Positions 4,562 to 5,386 of a stretch of 5,386 nt of DNA are shown one piece after another; within the stretch, counting starts at the first letter, position 1; every line of letters begins with the position of its first letter. Made by a program: the position numbers and the translations under genes. The stretch is from Candidatus Bathyarchaeota archaeon RBG_13_52_12. GTDB lineage: Archaea; Thermoproteota; Bathyarchaeia; TCS64. The DNA lies in contig MEZF01000041.1 in NCBI GenBank assembly GCA_001774245.1, positions 332-5,717 on the forward strand. The letters are read 5' to 3'. The notes below the pieces were generated by a model. It was not told the origin of the DNA. It saw only the letters and a program-made list of their open reading frames with translations, and made no database searches.

Positions 4562-5386
4562 GTGAAAGTTAACAACCTCCTGAGGCACCCCGGAGTATTA
4601 TTCGGAGGTTTCCTCGCTCTAACCGTCCTCGCAATAATGAATTCCGCCTACAGTTTCGTTCTAGGCTCCATAAAGGGGGAACTCCTGCTTAGCTACACGG
4701 AGAGTGGAGCGTTAATGTCGGCTTACTTCACTGGCTACATGGTTGGGCAGATACCTTGGGGGCTCCTCGCCGACAGATACGGGAGTAGACGGGTCATGGC
4801 GGTGAGCGTATTTGGCGTATCAGTAGCCACAGTCCTGTTCGGCTTTGGAACCGACTTCCTGAGCCTCGCGGTTACACGCTTCCTCGCGGGGTTGCTTGGG
4901 GCGGGGGTATTCGTACCTTCAGTCAGACTCATAGCAGGCTGGTATGAGGCGAGGGAGAGAGGGACCGCCCTAGGCCTCCTAAATGTGGGTGGCAGCATAG
5001 GATTGATAGTTGTGACATGGGTCTCGCCACTCCTAGCGATGTCCTATGGGTGGAGGCTCTCTATTCTTATCCAAGGAATGACCGGTGTGGGGTCCTCTCT
5101 GCTCATCTGGTTATTTCTTAGTGATGGGGTGAAGGGCAGGGGTATCTCAGGTAGCGCAGTTTTATCCGCACTTAGGCAGAGAAGCTTCTGGGTCTTAGCT
5201 GTAGCCCAATTCATACGTTTAGGTAGTTACTACACTTTCTTAGCCTGGTTGCCCCTACTGCTGAGGGAGGATTATGGACTCGACGTTCTCCTTGTGGGTA
5301 CAGCCATGAGTCTTTTTAACTTAGCGGGGATGGTGTCGAACCCGGCTGGGGGGTTATTAACAGATGTCGTTGGGGAGAAGAAGGTC
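4562..5386 (+). CDS. Major facilitator superfamily transporter, 3' end outside window
   Basis: Integral membrane transporter of the major facilitator superfamily. The first 275 residues are present and the frame is open to the window edge; the family usually has about 400. Start is GTG after a strong Shine-Dalgarno site. Hydrophobic segments lie near residues 11-33, 48-68, 78-97, 100-122, 134-157, 162-186, 206-230 and 241-262, i.e. about eight of the usual twelve. The loop between helices 2 and 3 carries the family motif GLLADRYGSRR (67-77). A weaker copy, GGLLTDVVGEKK (263-274), stands at the matching place in the second half. Helix 4 has RFLAGLLGAG (106-115) and the following loop has GWYEARERGTALG (126-138), common in anion and carboxylate transporters of this superfamily. 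The substrate cannot be read from sequence. It has its own promoter, so a link to the oxidoreductase is not implied. Confidence 0.9.
   Translation, partial: MKVNNLLRHPGVLFGGFLALTVLAIMNSAYSFVLGSIKGELLLSYTESGALMSAYFTGYMVGQIPWGLLADRYGSRRVMAVSVFGVSVATVLFGFGTDFLSLAVTRFLAGLLGAGVFVPSVRLIAGWYEARERGTALGLLNVGGSIGLIVVTWVSPLLAMSYGWRLSILIQGMTGVGSSLLIWLFLSDGVKGRGISGSAVLSALRQRSFWVLAVAQFIRLGSYYTFLAWLPLLLREDYGLDVLLVGTAMSLFNLAGMVSNPAGGLLTDVVGEKKV

Noticed and set aside
1..5386. Window length equals that of the phiX174 genome
   Set aside because: The sequence encodes archaeal-type metabolic genes and shows no phiX174 genes; the length is coincidence.
1..5386. CRISPR arrays, insertion sequences or attachment sites
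   Set aside because: No regularly spaced repeats, transposase frames or terminal inverted repeats were seen.

Overview
The window looks like chromosomal DNA of an archaeon. The evidence is TATA-like boxes at a fitting distance upstream of starts, Shine-Dalgarno sites of the GGAGGTGA type, GTG starts, AGG/AGA-rich arginine usage, and a multi-subunit 2-oxoacid:ferredoxin oxidoreductase (OFOR) of the archaeal type. Lineage cannot be fixed from the sequence alone; a thermophilic or anaerobic TACK-type archaeon would fit, but this is inference.

Layout. The left end, on the minus strand, carries a MoxR-family AAA+ ATPase (64-984). One base after its stop begins a second minus-strand reading frame that leaves the window after 20 codons (1-62). 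By family context this may be the usual von Willebrand factor A-type partner, but too little is present to show it. A divergent, AT-rich intergenic region of about 380 bases follows (985-1365). It holds candidate promoters for both directions, a near-perfect palindrome (1119-1134) nested in a longer inverted repeat, T-rich tracts, and an imperfect hairpin (1305-1344) that would lie in the leader of the next operon.

The centre is a three-gene plus-strand operon for a CoA-dependent 2-oxoacid:ferredoxin oxidoreductase. It has a fused gamma-delta subunit (1366-2190), alpha (2204-3370) and beta (3384-4280). Gene gaps are 13 bases, and the stop codons sit inside or against the Shine-Dalgarno sites of the next gene. 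Together the subunits hold the thiamine diphosphate site, one proximal [4Fe-4S] cluster in beta and two ferredoxin-type clusters in the delta domain. Such an enzyme interconverts a 2-oxoacid plus CoA with an acyl-CoA, CO2 and reduced ferredoxin. Pyruvate is the default guess, but several conserved motifs deviate from the usual pyruvate enzyme, so the substrate is open.

After a T-run terminator comes a 280-base spacer (4281-4561) with no convincing gene. It does have a good BRE/TATA match, a well-formed hairpin followed by a pyrimidine tract, and the promoter of the last gene. That gene, on the plus strand from 4562, encodes the first 275 residues of a major facilitator superfamily transporter and runs off the window. 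Nothing here is a clear new system. The best leads are the substituted Walker B aspartate of the MoxR protein, the atypical OFOR motifs, and the structured non-coding elements.
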